This document shows positions 9,375-16,276 of a stretch of DNA of 64,000 nt, piece by piece. The position numbers and the translations under genes are program-made. The stretch lies in contig CATOTS010000008.1 of the NCBI GenBank assembly GCA_951813625.1, positions 1-64,000 of the forward strand, read 5' to 3'. The stretch's first letter is position 1, and every line of letters begins with the position of its first letter. This DNA comes from an uncultured Caldilineaceae bacterium. GTDB taxonomy: Bacteria > Chloroflexota > Anaerolineae > Caldilineales > Caldilineaceae. The notes below the pieces were generated by a model. It was given only the letters and a program-made list of their open reading frames with translations, did not search any database and had not been told where the DNA came from.

Positions 9375-9412
9375 CGTTCCCTCTCTCCCTTTGTCTGTTC
9401 CCCGCTGGCAAT

Positions 9413-9898
9413 TCAGTCCTCGACGTGCTGGAAGCCGGGCCAGCCGGGCAGCGCGGCCGACTGCCGCATCCACGCCTCCATCTGCGCCTCGTCGAGCTCG
9501 CCCTCGTAGATGTCGACCCAGCGTGCGTCCGGGTCCTTGCCCGCGCCGGGCGGCGCCGGGTCCAACTGGGCGCCGTTGAGGAAGGTCACCTTGATGTAAC
9601 GCGTAAAGACGTGATAGCTCACGAACCAGCCCTGCCCCACGATGCCGTAGAAGGGCGAGTTCCAGCGCACCGCCTTGCGCACTTCGGGCGCGGCGCGCAC
9701 GATCAGCGCGTCGAGCCGGCGCCCGACCTCGCTCTTCCAGCCCGGCATCGCCGCGATGTAGGCCTGGACCGGCGCGTCGCCGTCGCCCTTCGCGATCTGC
9801 GGGTTGCCTCCGCTCAGCAGCTTCGGCTTAGCGTCGTCCTGCACGCCGCCGTCTTTTTCTGCTGTCCTGGTTGACTTGCGGGAACGCCTGGTTGCCAT
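9413..9898 (-). CDS. DUF1801 domain protein (paralogue of the next gene)
   Basis: The 161-residue product contains NPQIAKGDGDAPVQAYIAAM, then KAVRWNSPFYGIVGQGWFVSYHVFTRYIKVTFLNG and RWVDIYEGELDEAQMEAWMRQSAALPGW, the DUF1801 core. It is about as similar to the product at 9954-10436 as recent duplicates are, sharing the same motif order and most of the core. The ATG at 9898 is preferred (GAGGAG eight bases upstream) over the GTG at 9907. The N-terminal 25 residues are basic and low-complexity. The function is unknown. Confidence 0.83.
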   Translation of the reverse strand: MATRRSRKSTRTAEKDGGVQDDAKPKLLSGGNPQIAKGDGDAPVQAYIAAMPGWKSEVGRRLDALIVRAAPEVRKAVRWNSPFYGIVGQGWFVSYHVFTRYIKVTFLNGAQLDPAPPGAGKDPDARWVDIYEGELDEAQMEAWMRQSAALPGWPGFQHVED

Positions 9899-9953
9899 TG
9901 CTTTCACTCCTCTGCGCCTGCTGCGCGCCTGAACCGGCCGCCGGGCGCGTCCT

Positions 9954-10436
9954 TCAGCTCTCCGTCTTTCGGGTCAGCTCCCAGCCCGGCAGGGCGGCCG
10001 CCTGACGCACCCATGCCGCCATCTCCTCCTCGTCGAGCGCGTCCGCGTAGACGTCGACCCAACGCATGTTTTCGTCCTTGCCGCCGGGCGGCAGCGGTTG
10101 CAGCGAAGTGCCTTTGAAGAATGTGACCTTGACGTAGCGGGTGTAGACGCGATAGCTCAGAAACCAGCCCTGGCCCTCGATGCCGTAGAAGGGCGAGTTC
10201 CACCGGACGCATTTGCGCACGCCGGGCACGGTGCGCTCGACCAGCGCGTCGAGCCGGCGCCCGATCTCGCTCTTCCAGCCCGGCATCGCCGCGATGTAGG
10301 CCTGGACCGGCGCGTCGCCGTCGGCCTTCGCGATCTGCGGGTTGCCCCCGCTCATCAGTTTCGGCTCTGCGCCGCTCTGCGCGCCGCCGGCCGCCTCAGT
10401 CGCGTTGGCAGCGCTGTCGGATTTTCCGGTTCCCAT
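9954..10436 (-). CDS. DUF1801 domain protein (paralogue of the previous gene)
   Basis: A 160-residue product with the core NPQIAKADGDAPVQAYIAAM, RKCVRWNSPFYGIEGQGWFLSYRVYTRYVKVTFFKG and RWVDVYADALDEEEMAAWVRQAAALPGW. It clearly duplicates the neighbouring gene (9413-9898), whose start is 55 bp from this stop codon. The N-terminus is a short Ala/Gly/Ser-rich segment rather than a signal peptide, so a cytoplasmic location is likely. The 5' region is a short 17-bp tandem repeat. The biochemical role of DUF1801 is not established. Confidence 0.83.
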   Translation of the reverse strand: MGTGKSDSAANATEAAGGAQSGAEPKLMSGGNPQIAKADGDAPVQAYIAAMPGWKSEIGRRLDALVERTVPGVRKCVRWNSPFYGIEGQGWFLSYRVYTRYVKVTFFKGTSLQPLPPGGKDENMRWVDVYADALDEEEMAAWVRQAAALPGWELTRKTES

Positions 10437-10437
10437 C

Positions 10438-10505
10438 GCCTTGACTCACCTGTTGCCTTGACTCACCTGTCGCCTTGACTCACCTGCTGCCTTGACTCAC
10501 CTGCG
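10438..10505 (-). repeat. 17-bp tandem repeat, four units
   Basis: GCCTTGACTCACCTG plus two variable bases, repeated four times immediately before the DUF1801 start at 10436. On the gene strand each unit reads CAGGTGAGTCAAGGC, so each carries a GGTGA that could act as a ribosome site. Confidence 0.8.
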
Positions 10506-10563
10506 CGGGCTGCGCGCCTGAATTGGTCGGGAGTCATCCGGTTGTCAGAATTACGAGCGACTC

Positions 10564-10656
10564 CTATGAAGTAGCTGGACCGACTATCGTGGGATTCCGT
10601 TCGTGTTTGCGGAGCGCTGACAGCACGTCGGTGTCGAGAAGAAACAGTACAAGTCC
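10564..10656 (-). pseudogene. vapC-like PIN toxin remnant
   Basis: In the frame shifted from the antitoxin the minus strand reads LFLLDTDVLSALRKHERNPT and then a stop soon after. LLDTDVLSALR is the conserved N-terminal strand of PIN-domain VapC toxins, with the first catalytic Asp. Only about 25 residues remain of some 130. No start codon of the usual kind survives. It overlaps the end of the phd-like gene, as toxin genes normally do, so the pair is a decayed VapBC module. Confidence 0.75.
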
Positions 10657-10901
10657 AAAGGCCGGGCGCGCAGGGGCAGCCGCTCAAATTCACCATCGTC
10701 CTGTGGGACTTCAAGCAGCAACTCGCCCAAAGATGGGGCGTCAGCATTCTCCAGCCGGCAAAGTCGCTCGTACTCCACCATCGCAAGCACGACCACCGCA
10801 GGTTGTCCCTTCCGGGTCACTCGCTGGGGCTCGCCTGCCAGCGCTGCTTTGACCAGGGTACCGAACTTGCTCTTCGCATCCTCGATCGGCCATTCCGCCA
10901 T
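10584..10901 (-). CDS. Phd/YefM-type antitoxin next to a toxin remnant
   Basis: The 105-residue product begins MAEWPIEDAKSKFGTLVKAA, then QRVTRKGQPAVVVLAMVEYERL, which is the Phd/YefM DNA-binding and dimerisation domain. GGAGG lies five bases before the ATG at 10901. A normal antitoxin of this type ends around the RLPLRARPLDL segment. Here the frame runs 18 or so residues further (YCFFSTPTCC onward) through DNA that still encodes a PIN toxin in another frame. The C-terminal tail is therefore probably not original, and the toxin itself is broken. The gene may still act as a DNA-binding repressor. Confidence 0.8.
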   Translation of the reverse strand: MAEWPIEDAKSKFGTLVKAALAGEPQRVTRKGQPAVVVLAMVEYERLCRLENADAPSLGELLLEVPQDDGEFERLPLRARPLDLYCFFSTPTCCQRSANTNGIPR

Positions 10902-10976
10902 GACATCCTCCAACAAAACACTTTGGCCGGACAATTCAGAATCTAGCCTCAATCCGTCAAATCCCTTAAAGTCGAC

Positions 10977-11045
10977 TGAACAGGACCTCGAACCCTCGAT
11001 CGCCGCGACGCCATTCCAGCCCTCTCCCAACCGGGCTGCGGCGGC
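10977..11045 (-). pseudogene. Degenerate tRNA-Ala-like sequence
   Basis: The complement shows a D-arm-like GGTTGGGAGAGGGCT, an anticodon region with ATGGCGT, and a T-loop-like GGGTTCGAGG, all in the same order and spacing as the tRNA-Ala genes at 8503-8719. The acceptor ends do not pair and the anticodon stem is broken. It is probably a decayed tRNA copy, though chance similarity is possible. Confidence 0.4.
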
Positions 11046-11260
11046 AAATACGAAAGCAAATCGCCTCCACCGCACCTGGATTTACGATATAAAGATCCAA
11101 CCCGCCTGTCAAATCCGCCCCCATTCCACCCGTCTACCAGCAAAGCGCATTTACTTTTCATTCGCGCCCTTCAAATTTTCGCCTCTTCAGGGAGGGTGAT
11201 GTAAGATCGGTGCTCTGTGTCTGAAGGACTGTACCCATTTCGAAAGGAAAATCAGCCGCG

Positions 11261-11695
11261 ATGCAAACGGCCAAATGTATTTTCGTGAATCTCCCCGTTA
11301 GTGACCTCTCCAAGTCGGTCGACTTCTTCTCAGAGCTCGGCTTTGCCTTTGACGACAAGTTCGCGGGCGATCACGGCGCCTGCATGATTATCGGCGAAAA
11401 TATGTTCGCCATGCTCCTGGTCAAGGAGTACTTCAAGCGTTTCATCCCCGGCAAAAGGATTGTGAACAGCGGCAAGAGCGCCGAAGTGGTGGTCGCCCTC
11501 TCGGTAGACTGCCGCGACGAGGTCGACTGCACGCTCGACAAGGCGGTCGCCGCCGGCGGCAGCGAATGCCGCGACGCCACCGACGCCGGCTGGATGTACG
11601 GCCGCGCCTTCCAGGACCCCGACGGCCATGTGTGGGAGATCTTCGCGGTCGACCCCACCCGCATGGAGCAGGCGATGAAAGGCAAGGGAAAGTAG
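11261..11695 (+). CDS. VOC superfamily protein (glyoxalase/bleomycin resistance-like)
   Basis: This 144-residue protein has the paired beta-alpha-beta-beta-beta modules of the vicinal oxygen chelate fold. The first is FVNLPVSDLSKSVDFFSELGFAFDDKF, and the second includes GWMYGRAFQDPDGHVWEIFAVDP, where DPDGHxWE is the hallmark metal-binding strand. A GAAAGGAAA site precedes the start. It probably binds a small molecule as a dimer, but whether it is an enzyme or a resistance protein is not shown. It heads a plus-strand run of four small genes (VOC, two PhnB-like, DUF899). Confidence 0.85.
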   Translation: MQTAKCIFVNLPVSDLSKSVDFFSELGFAFDDKFAGDHGACMIIGENMFAMLLVKEYFKRFIPGKRIVNSGKSAEVVVALSVDCRDEVDCTLDKAVAAGGSECRDATDAGWMYGRAFQDPDGHVWEIFAVDPTRMEQAMKGKGK

Positions 11696-11701
11696 ACGGC
11701 A

Positions 11702-12160
11702 ATGGCGCGGATGAGCAAGATCAGCCCCTGTCTCTGGTTCGACGGCCAGGCCGAAGCCGCGGCCAGTTTCTACGTCTCCGTCTTCAAGGAGGCCCGCATC
11801 CTCACCGTCGAGAAGATGGCGTCCGGGCCGGCCGAGGGCAACGCCATCGTCGGCTTCGAGCTGGAGGGCCTCAAATTCACCGCGCTCGACGGCGGCCCGA
11901 TGTTCGAGATCACACCCGGCATCTCGTTTGAAATCTCCTGCGACTCGCAGGAGGAGGTCGACTACTTCTGGGAGCAACTCTCCGCCGGCGGCGAAACGCA
12001 GATGTGCGGCTGGCTGCGCGACCGGTTCGGCGTCTCCTGGCAGGTCGTCCCCTCCGAGCTGCCGCAGCTGATGGCGGCAGCCCCCGAGCCCGTCATGGAG
12101 GCCCTCCTCACGATGACAAAAATCGACATCGGCCAGCTGCGCGCCGCCGCCAAAAGCTGA
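11702..12160 (+). CDS. PhnB-like VOC protein (3-dmu-9_3-mt family)
   Basis: The 152-residue protein starts MARMSKISPCLWFDGQAEAA, then ASFYVSVFKEARI, and later has LDGGPMFEITPGISFEISCDSQEEVDYFWEQLSAGG and CGWLRDRFGVSWQVVP. This is the PhnB/3-demethylubiquinone-9 3-methyltransferase-like branch of the VOC superfamily; FGVSWQVVP is diagnostic. The start lies seven bases after the stop of the previous VOC gene, so the two are one transcript. No catalytic role is established for most members. Confidence 0.87.
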   Translation: MARMSKISPCLWFDGQAEAAASFYVSVFKEARILTVEKMASGPAEGNAIVGFELEGLKFTALDGGPMFEITPGISFEISCDSQEEVDYFWEQLSAGGETQMCGWLRDRFGVSWQVVPSELPQLMAAAPEPVMEALLTMTKIDIGQLRAAAKS

Positions 12161-12206
12161 ACTCTGAGAACCAATACTGAAAACCTGAATCGAAAGGACC
12201 AGTCCA

Positions 12207-12632
12207 GTGACACTCAGCATCTACCTCAACTTCGACGGCAACTGCCGCGAGGCGTTCGAATTCTACCGCTCGGTCTTCGGCGGCGATTTTCTGCATATCT
12301 CGACCTTCTCCGAAGGGCCGGAGGACATGCCGGTCGCCGACGAGGAGAAGGACCGCGTCATGCACGTCAGCCTGCCGATCGGTGAAAGCGTGCTCATGGG
12401 CAGCGACACCTCCACCGGCCAAGGCCCGCCCTACCAGCAGGGCAACAACTTCTCGGTCTCCTGCCATCCGCAGACGCGCGAAGAGGTCGACCGCTATTTC
12501 GCGGCGATTTCCGCAGGCGGCACGGTCGTGATGGCGCCGGAGGATCAGTTCTGGGGCTCCTACTTCGGCATGTGCGTCGACAAGTTCGGCGTCTCCTGGC
12601 AGTTCAACTGCGACCTTCTGCCGCAGGAGTGA
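12207..12632 (+). CDS. PhnB-like VOC protein
   Basis: A 141-residue VOC protein starting with GTG (site GAAAGGACC upstream). Landmarks are IYLNFDGNCREAFEFYRSVFGG, HVSLPIGESVLMGSDT, SCHPQTREEVDRYFAAISAGG, and FGMCVDKFGVSWQFN at the end, again the PhnB pattern. It is related to the preceding gene but not a close duplicate. The gap of 46 bp suggests the same operon. No substrate can be assigned. Confidence 0.87.
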   Translation: MTLSIYLNFDGNCREAFEFYRSVFGGDFLHISTFSEGPEDMPVADEEKDRVMHVSLPIGESVLMGSDTSTGQGPPYQQGNNFSVSCHPQTREEVDRYFAAISAGGTVVMAPEDQFWGSYFGMCVDKFGVSWQFNCDLLPQE

Positions 12633-12700
12633 TCAGTTGCCGGTGGCCGGTGGCCGGTGGCCAGTTGCCGGTGGCCGGTGGTTGGTTGCCGGTTGGAAAA
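12633..12700 (+). repeat. GGCCGGTGGCC-type simple repeat
   Basis: Short units of CAGTTGCCGGTGGCCGGTGG repeated irregularly between two genes. Related strings occur at 13332-13365 (GTGGCCAGTGGCCGGTGG), 19921-19945 and 52916-52980. They lie between genes only. Confidence 0.7.
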
Positions 12701-12728
12701 TGGCGTGAGCGATTGTTAGGAGAATACG

Positions 12729-13325
12729 ATGACACACACCGACGCTGAATTCGATAAAGAACTCGAGTCCGCCTACAAGGAGCTGGACAGAGCCCAGAAG
12801 AGGCTGGCCGAGCTGCGCAGTCAACTTCCGCACGAGCCGGTCAGCGACTACGAGCTGCAGGGCCCCGACGGCCCGGTCAACCTCTCGGCACTGTTCGGAG
12901 AGAAAGAGGACCTGATCCTGGTCCACAACATGGGCTCGGGCTGCTCCTACTGCACGCTGTGGGCCGACAACTTCAACGGTGTCGCCCACCACCTGCAGGA
13001 CCGCGCCGCCTTCGTGCTGGTCTCGCCCGACAGCCCGGCCGAGCAGCAGGAGTTCGCACGCGGGCGCGGCTGGCGCTTCCCGCTCTACTCGGCGGCCGAC
13101 TCGACGTTCACGGCCGACATGGGCTTCCAGAGCACTGCCGGCGGCTTCATGTCCGGCTACCAGCCGGGCGTCTCGGTCTTCCGCAAGAGCGAGGACGGCA
13201 GCATCACGCGCGTGGCCAGAGACCATTTCGGGCCCGGCGATTCCTACTGCGGTATATGGCATCTGTTCAGCCTGCTGCCCGACGGCCATGACGGCTGGAA
13301 CCCGCAGTTCGAATACCCGGAGTGA
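12729..13325 (+). CDS. DUF899 family thioredoxin-like protein
   Basis: The 198-residue product has an N-terminal helix (KELESAYKELDRAQKRLAEL), the SDYELQGPDGPVNLSALFG strand region, and LILVHNMGSGCSYCTLWADNFNG with a CxxC-type pair at C72 and C75, then FVLVSPDSPAEQQEFARGRGW, DMGFQSTAGGF and SVFRKSEDG. This matches the DUF899 family, which has a thioredoxin/peroxiredoxin-like fold. The DxHF/WHLFSLLPDGHDGW end is typical. The length is normal. It is the last gene in the VOC run. A redox role is likely from the CxxC but not proven. Confidence 0.87.
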   Translation: MTHTDAEFDKELESAYKELDRAQKRLAELRSQLPHEPVSDYELQGPDGPVNLSALFGEKEDLILVHNMGSGCSYCTLWADNFNGVAHHLQDRAAFVLVSPDSPAEQQEFARGRGWRFPLYSAADSTFTADMGFQSTAGGFMSGYQPGVSVFRKSEDGSITRVARDHFGPGDSYCGIWHLFSLLPDGHDGWNPQFEYPE

Positions 13326-13397
13326 ACTGCAGTGGCCAGTGGCCGGTGGTCAGTGGCCAGTTTTAGCAACTGCTGAATGTGGGAACAGTACACAAAA

Positions 13398-13431
13398 GTG
13401 CACAGAAGTGCGCACTTTTGCGCACTTTTTG
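13398..13431. repeat. GCGCACTTTTGCGCACTTT repeat, copy 1
   Basis: GTGCACAGAAGTGCGCACTT followed by TTGCGCACTTTTT; a second copy lies at 14202-14240. The two copies flank the DUF1801 gene at 13543-13932. The alternating AGTGCGCACTT core is a near-palindrome. Confidence 0.6.
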
Positions 13432-13542
13432 CCAATAATTTCGCAGGCAATGGGCAGTAGACCGCTACTTGCGGCATGACCAATGGCTATCCCAGCCGGT
13501 CTCTTGCAGCGGCAGAGCAATGTATGGGCAGACAGCCGCTAA

Positions 13543-13932
13543 CTAAGGACCCGCCTCCCCTTTCCTGTGCGCGAGCGCTGCGCCGATGAGGGCGCGAACC
13601 GCGGCGCGCTCGACATCCTGCCGCGTGCGGATCTTCACATGGCGCATCTTCGCGCCCGTGCCCTCGAGCAGCCCCTCGGGGTCCGGCAGCGCCGCGCCGG
13701 CGTAGAAGCCGAGATTGACCCAGCGTTTGTGCGGCAGCAGATAGGCGTAACCGTCGAGCATCTTCCTCGGCCCCACGCCATAGGTCGCGGCGCGGTCGCC
13801 GAGCCGCACGACCTCGCACGCGTCCGGGTCGACCGCGAAGACGGTTGCGCGCAGCGCCTCCAAGACCGGGCGCAAAGGTTCCTCGGTCATCTGCAGCAGC
13901 TCCTCGAAACTCCCCAACCTGGCTTCTGACAT
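13543..13932 (-). CDS. DUF1801 domain protein
   Basis: A 129-residue product starting MSEARLGSFEELLQMTEEPL. It shows the DUF1801 core DACEVVRLGDRAATYGVGPRKMLDGYAYLLPHKRWVNLGFYAG and ends with MRHVKIRTRQDVERAAVRALI. The start at 13932 is chosen for the GAGGAGAG directly upstream; the frame could run to 14094 without a site. It is a different branch from the DUF1801 cluster at 8.9-10.4 kb and lies alone. Proteins with the closing HVKIR helix region are common in Actinomycetota and Chloroflexota; the role is unknown. Confidence 0.83.
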   Translation of the reverse strand: MSEARLGSFEELLQMTEEPLRPVLEALRATVFAVDPDACEVVRLGDRAATYGVGPRKMLDGYAYLLPHKRWVNLGFYAGAALPDPEGLLEGTGAKMRHVKIRTRQDVERAAVRALIGAALAHRKGEAGP

Positions 13933-14201
13933 CTCTCCTCCTCTGGCCGCCTGGGCTCTCTTCAACGGTGTCCCGCGGCCCCGCCGGCGCGGCGGCCGGC
14001 TACCGTTGCTCAGTGTCCGGTCTGTCCAACGGCGGGCGCCGCCACTCCGAAGATAGGGCCGGCAACTGTTGTCCGCTACTGTCCACTTTACCAAAAATTT
14101 ATGGGACTGTCCCTGCGTGAGCCCGTCAGCTTTCAGTTTCGATTTCTTGGCGCTGATTACGTGTGCGCCGGGGATACGGGGCTGCGACCGTGCAGGTATG
14201 G

Positions 14202-14240
14202 GCAGAGTGCGCAGAATTGCGCACTTTTGCGCACTTTCTG
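14202..14240. repeat. GCGCACTTTTGCGCACTTT repeat, copy 2
   Basis: Similar to 13398-13431: GAGTGCGCAGAATTGCGCAC then TTTTGCGCACTTTCTG. It sits in a gene-poor gap. Confidence 0.55.
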
Positions 14241-14330
14241 ACTTAATTCGGCGGGTCTGCGCCGGAAGAGGGCGGCGAGAGGGCCCCGATCGTCGGAAAT
14301 ACTAATATTCGGTGTAACTTAATATTCGGT

Positions 14331-14638
14331 GTAACTACTAAGCCACATACAGCGTCTGTCTCGACCAGTGCATCATCCCCGCCGCCATTCAGATTATCTG
14401 AACGCGTATTCGGTTGGCCGCCGCCACGTTGGATAAGCCGCACTGCAGGAATGACGACGTACCGTCGGTGAGCGCTGGTTTTGGAGGGGGGCGTTGCGGG
14501 GGGAGTCCCCCCGCACAAGGGAGGGCCGCAGGCCCGACCGTCCCAAAAGCAAGGAGAAAGTAAAGCGGAGTGAGGAGAGAGAAAACAGCTGCGCTCACCT
14601 CATTCAGGGTCGTAGACTGATTGCGGCTGAGTCGTTAC
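14331..14638 (+). mobile_element. MITE-like element, copy 2
   Basis: This 308-bp copy starts GTAACTACTAAGCC and ends GCTGAGTCGTTAC. It is flanked by the exact 8-bp duplication TATTCGGT (14323-14330 and 14639-14646). It contains the hairpin core at about 14484-14542 and no open frame long enough for a transposase. It was inserted into a tiny direct repeat (TAATATTCGGTGTAACT occurs twice just before it). Confidence 0.88.
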
Positions 14639-14975
14639 TATTCGGTTGTTAAGGTGAAGGCCAGCTCGGATGTATCGACGAGCTGCTGGCTATGGGTACA
14701 GCATACGCGATGATCTGATTTCTTGCCCGGAGCAAGCGAAGACCGGGCGGGGACGGGGGCAACGGGGGCCGTGTTCAGGAGATCGGAGGGCGGTGAAGCC
14801 GAAAAGGGAGTACAGATTCAGCCGCAGGGCGCCGGCAAGCGCCGGCATTCAGATAGAGGAGAAGGAGATGCGACCACAGCCGCGCTGCCGCGCAGGAGAC
14901 CCGGTTCTGCCGCAGCAGGCCGGCAGAACCGGGTCGCGGCCGCACGCGCGCCACTGCGCCAGCGACGCGCGTGCC
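14639..14975. other. Gap without a recognisable gene
   Basis: GC-rich sequence between the MITE and the LysM gene. Long overlapping frames exist on both strands but none has a family resemblance, a start site or a typical composition. Confidence 0.4.
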
Positions 14976-15350
14976 TTAGCGCCTCCTCTCCCACCAGACG
15001 GCGACCGCGTTGCCGTCGGGCTGGCCGTCGAGCCGCACCGTGCCCCGCACCTGTGTGCTGTCGGCATTGGGCTCGCAGCTGACGACCGCCGCCCGGTTGT
15101 CGAGGCTGTTGGCCCTCCTCAAGTCCTGGACCGAAACACCGTAGAGCGTTGCAATGCCGGCGAGCGTTTCGCCGGGTTTGATGGTGTGGATGTAGGGGAT
15201 CGCTGGCGTCCGCAGCGAGGCCGCACGCGCCGGCTGCGGCAACAAAGCGAGCAGCAGCGCGAGCAGGAGCATCAGGATCAGGAGCAGCATCGCCGCTGCC
15301 TTCATCTGCGTGCGTCGGTCTCCACTGGAAAGCGAAGTTTTGAGAGCCAT
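14976..15350 (-). CDS. Small secreted LysM protein
   Basis: This 124-residue protein has a signal sequence/membrane anchor (KAAAMLLLILMLLLALLLALLPQPARA, about residues 17-43) and then one LysM repeat (YIHTIKPGETLAGIATLYGVSVQDLRRANSL). LysM binds N-acetylglucosamine in peptidoglycan or chitin, so the protein probably attaches to the cell wall after export. The C-terminus, RGTVRLDGQPDGNAVAVWWERRR, is unique. AAGGAGG lies seven bases before the ATG at 15350. A short gene, 15393-15629, lies 42 bp upstream on the same strand and could be co-transcribed. Confidence 0.8.
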   Translation of the reverse strand: MALKTSLSSGDRRTQMKAAAMLLLILMLLLALLLALLPQPARAASLRTPAIPYIHTIKPGETLAGIATLYGVSVQDLRRANSLDNRAAVVSCEPNADSTQVRGTVRLDGQPDGNAVAVWWERRR

Positions 15351-15392
15351 CGCTTTCCTCCTTTCTGGATTTCAAGTTCCACCGCCGCAAGC

Positions 15393-15629
15393 TCACTGAA
15401 CCCACGGCGGAAACCGCTGCCATTGGGTCAGCAGCACAAGCCGGAATGCGTCGTCGATGGATGGCGCCGGACCGCGGTCCGGTCGTTTTGTGCGAATGCG
15501 GTGCGGCGTAAAGAGGGGAACGGGCTCGATTGCGGCGGCCAGGAAAGCCGACGGCCAGATGGAGAGCGTCCTGGCGACAGACGGTCCACTGGTGTACAGG
15601 GCGCCTTTGACCTGTTTCCGGTGGGACAT
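15393..15629 (-). CDS. Small hypothetical protein, 78 residues
   Basis: I do not recognise this product. The start at 15629 has a strong AGGAGG site nine bases before the ATG, which is the main argument that the ORF is real. It is 42 bp from the LysM gene downstream, on the same strand. Residues 10-38 (ALYTSGPSVARTLSIWPSAFLAAA) are fairly hydrophobic and could be a membrane segment, but this is weak. The C-terminal half is basic. Confidence 0.35.
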   Translation of the reverse strand: MSHRKQVKGALYTSGPSVARTLSIWPSAFLAAAIEPVPLFTPHRIRTKRPDRGPAPSIDDAFRLVLLTQWQRFPPWVQ

Positions 15630-15719
15630 TGGTAACTACCTCCTGTGGATGGATGGAACGGGTGCTGCTTATGGCTGCAGCCCGCCCGCGCGCTCGCGAA
15701 CGGCGTGCGCTCGCGCGGC

Positions 15720-15875
15720 GGGGACGGACCGGGATGTATGCTGGGTAAATTGCTGCCGAAGGGGGTGTGGAGGCCGCGGGGGCGGTCCCTTTTCTCCCGG
15801 GGGTACGTGCAGTTTGGGGAGGGTCAGACGCCTGGAAGGCGAATCGTCGTTGATTGCCCATCGTTCGGTTGTTGC
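15720..15875 (+). repeat. About 150-bp dispersed repeat, copy 1
   Basis: Aligned with 18130-18285: GTGTGGAGGCCGCGGGGGCG, TTTCTCCCGGG, TTGGGGAGGGTCAGACGCCT and GGAAGGCGAATCGTCGTTGA all recur with few changes. The two copies bracket the sugar dehydrogenase gene. The rest of the gap from 15630 to 16276 shows no gene. Confidence 0.6.
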
Positions 15876-16276
15876 GGCTGTTTGCGGCGGTGCGCCCGTC
15901 AGAGTGTTGTCAGGACGGGTCCTGGATGACGGGGCCGGTGGGGCCGCAGATGACCGCTGTCCTTGATGACAGAATACGCCCCTGCGCGGGCGAAGTCAAT
16001 CGAAATGGGGATATGCTAACGGAACTCTTATGCGGGGGTGGGTGGGGGGGGTTGGACGGATCCCCGAGTCTGCACGGGAATTGAGGAACGCGGCGCAGAA
16101 GAGCGGGAGATTGTCGATGTGGCCGGTGCCGCCGCGGGAACCGGGGGCGATGTATTCCGAGGTGAAGTTCTGGAAGGGGAAGGCAATGTGGCAGCTGTTG
16201 CAGAGGCCATCCTGCCGGCCGAACAGGGTGTGCTTGTATTGGCAGAGGGCTAGGTTGACTTTGGCTACGTGCGGTC

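Noticed and set aside
14670..15635. 321-codon plus frame
   Set aside because: It is opposite the LysM gene and its upstream ORF, which have ribosome sites and a signal peptide.
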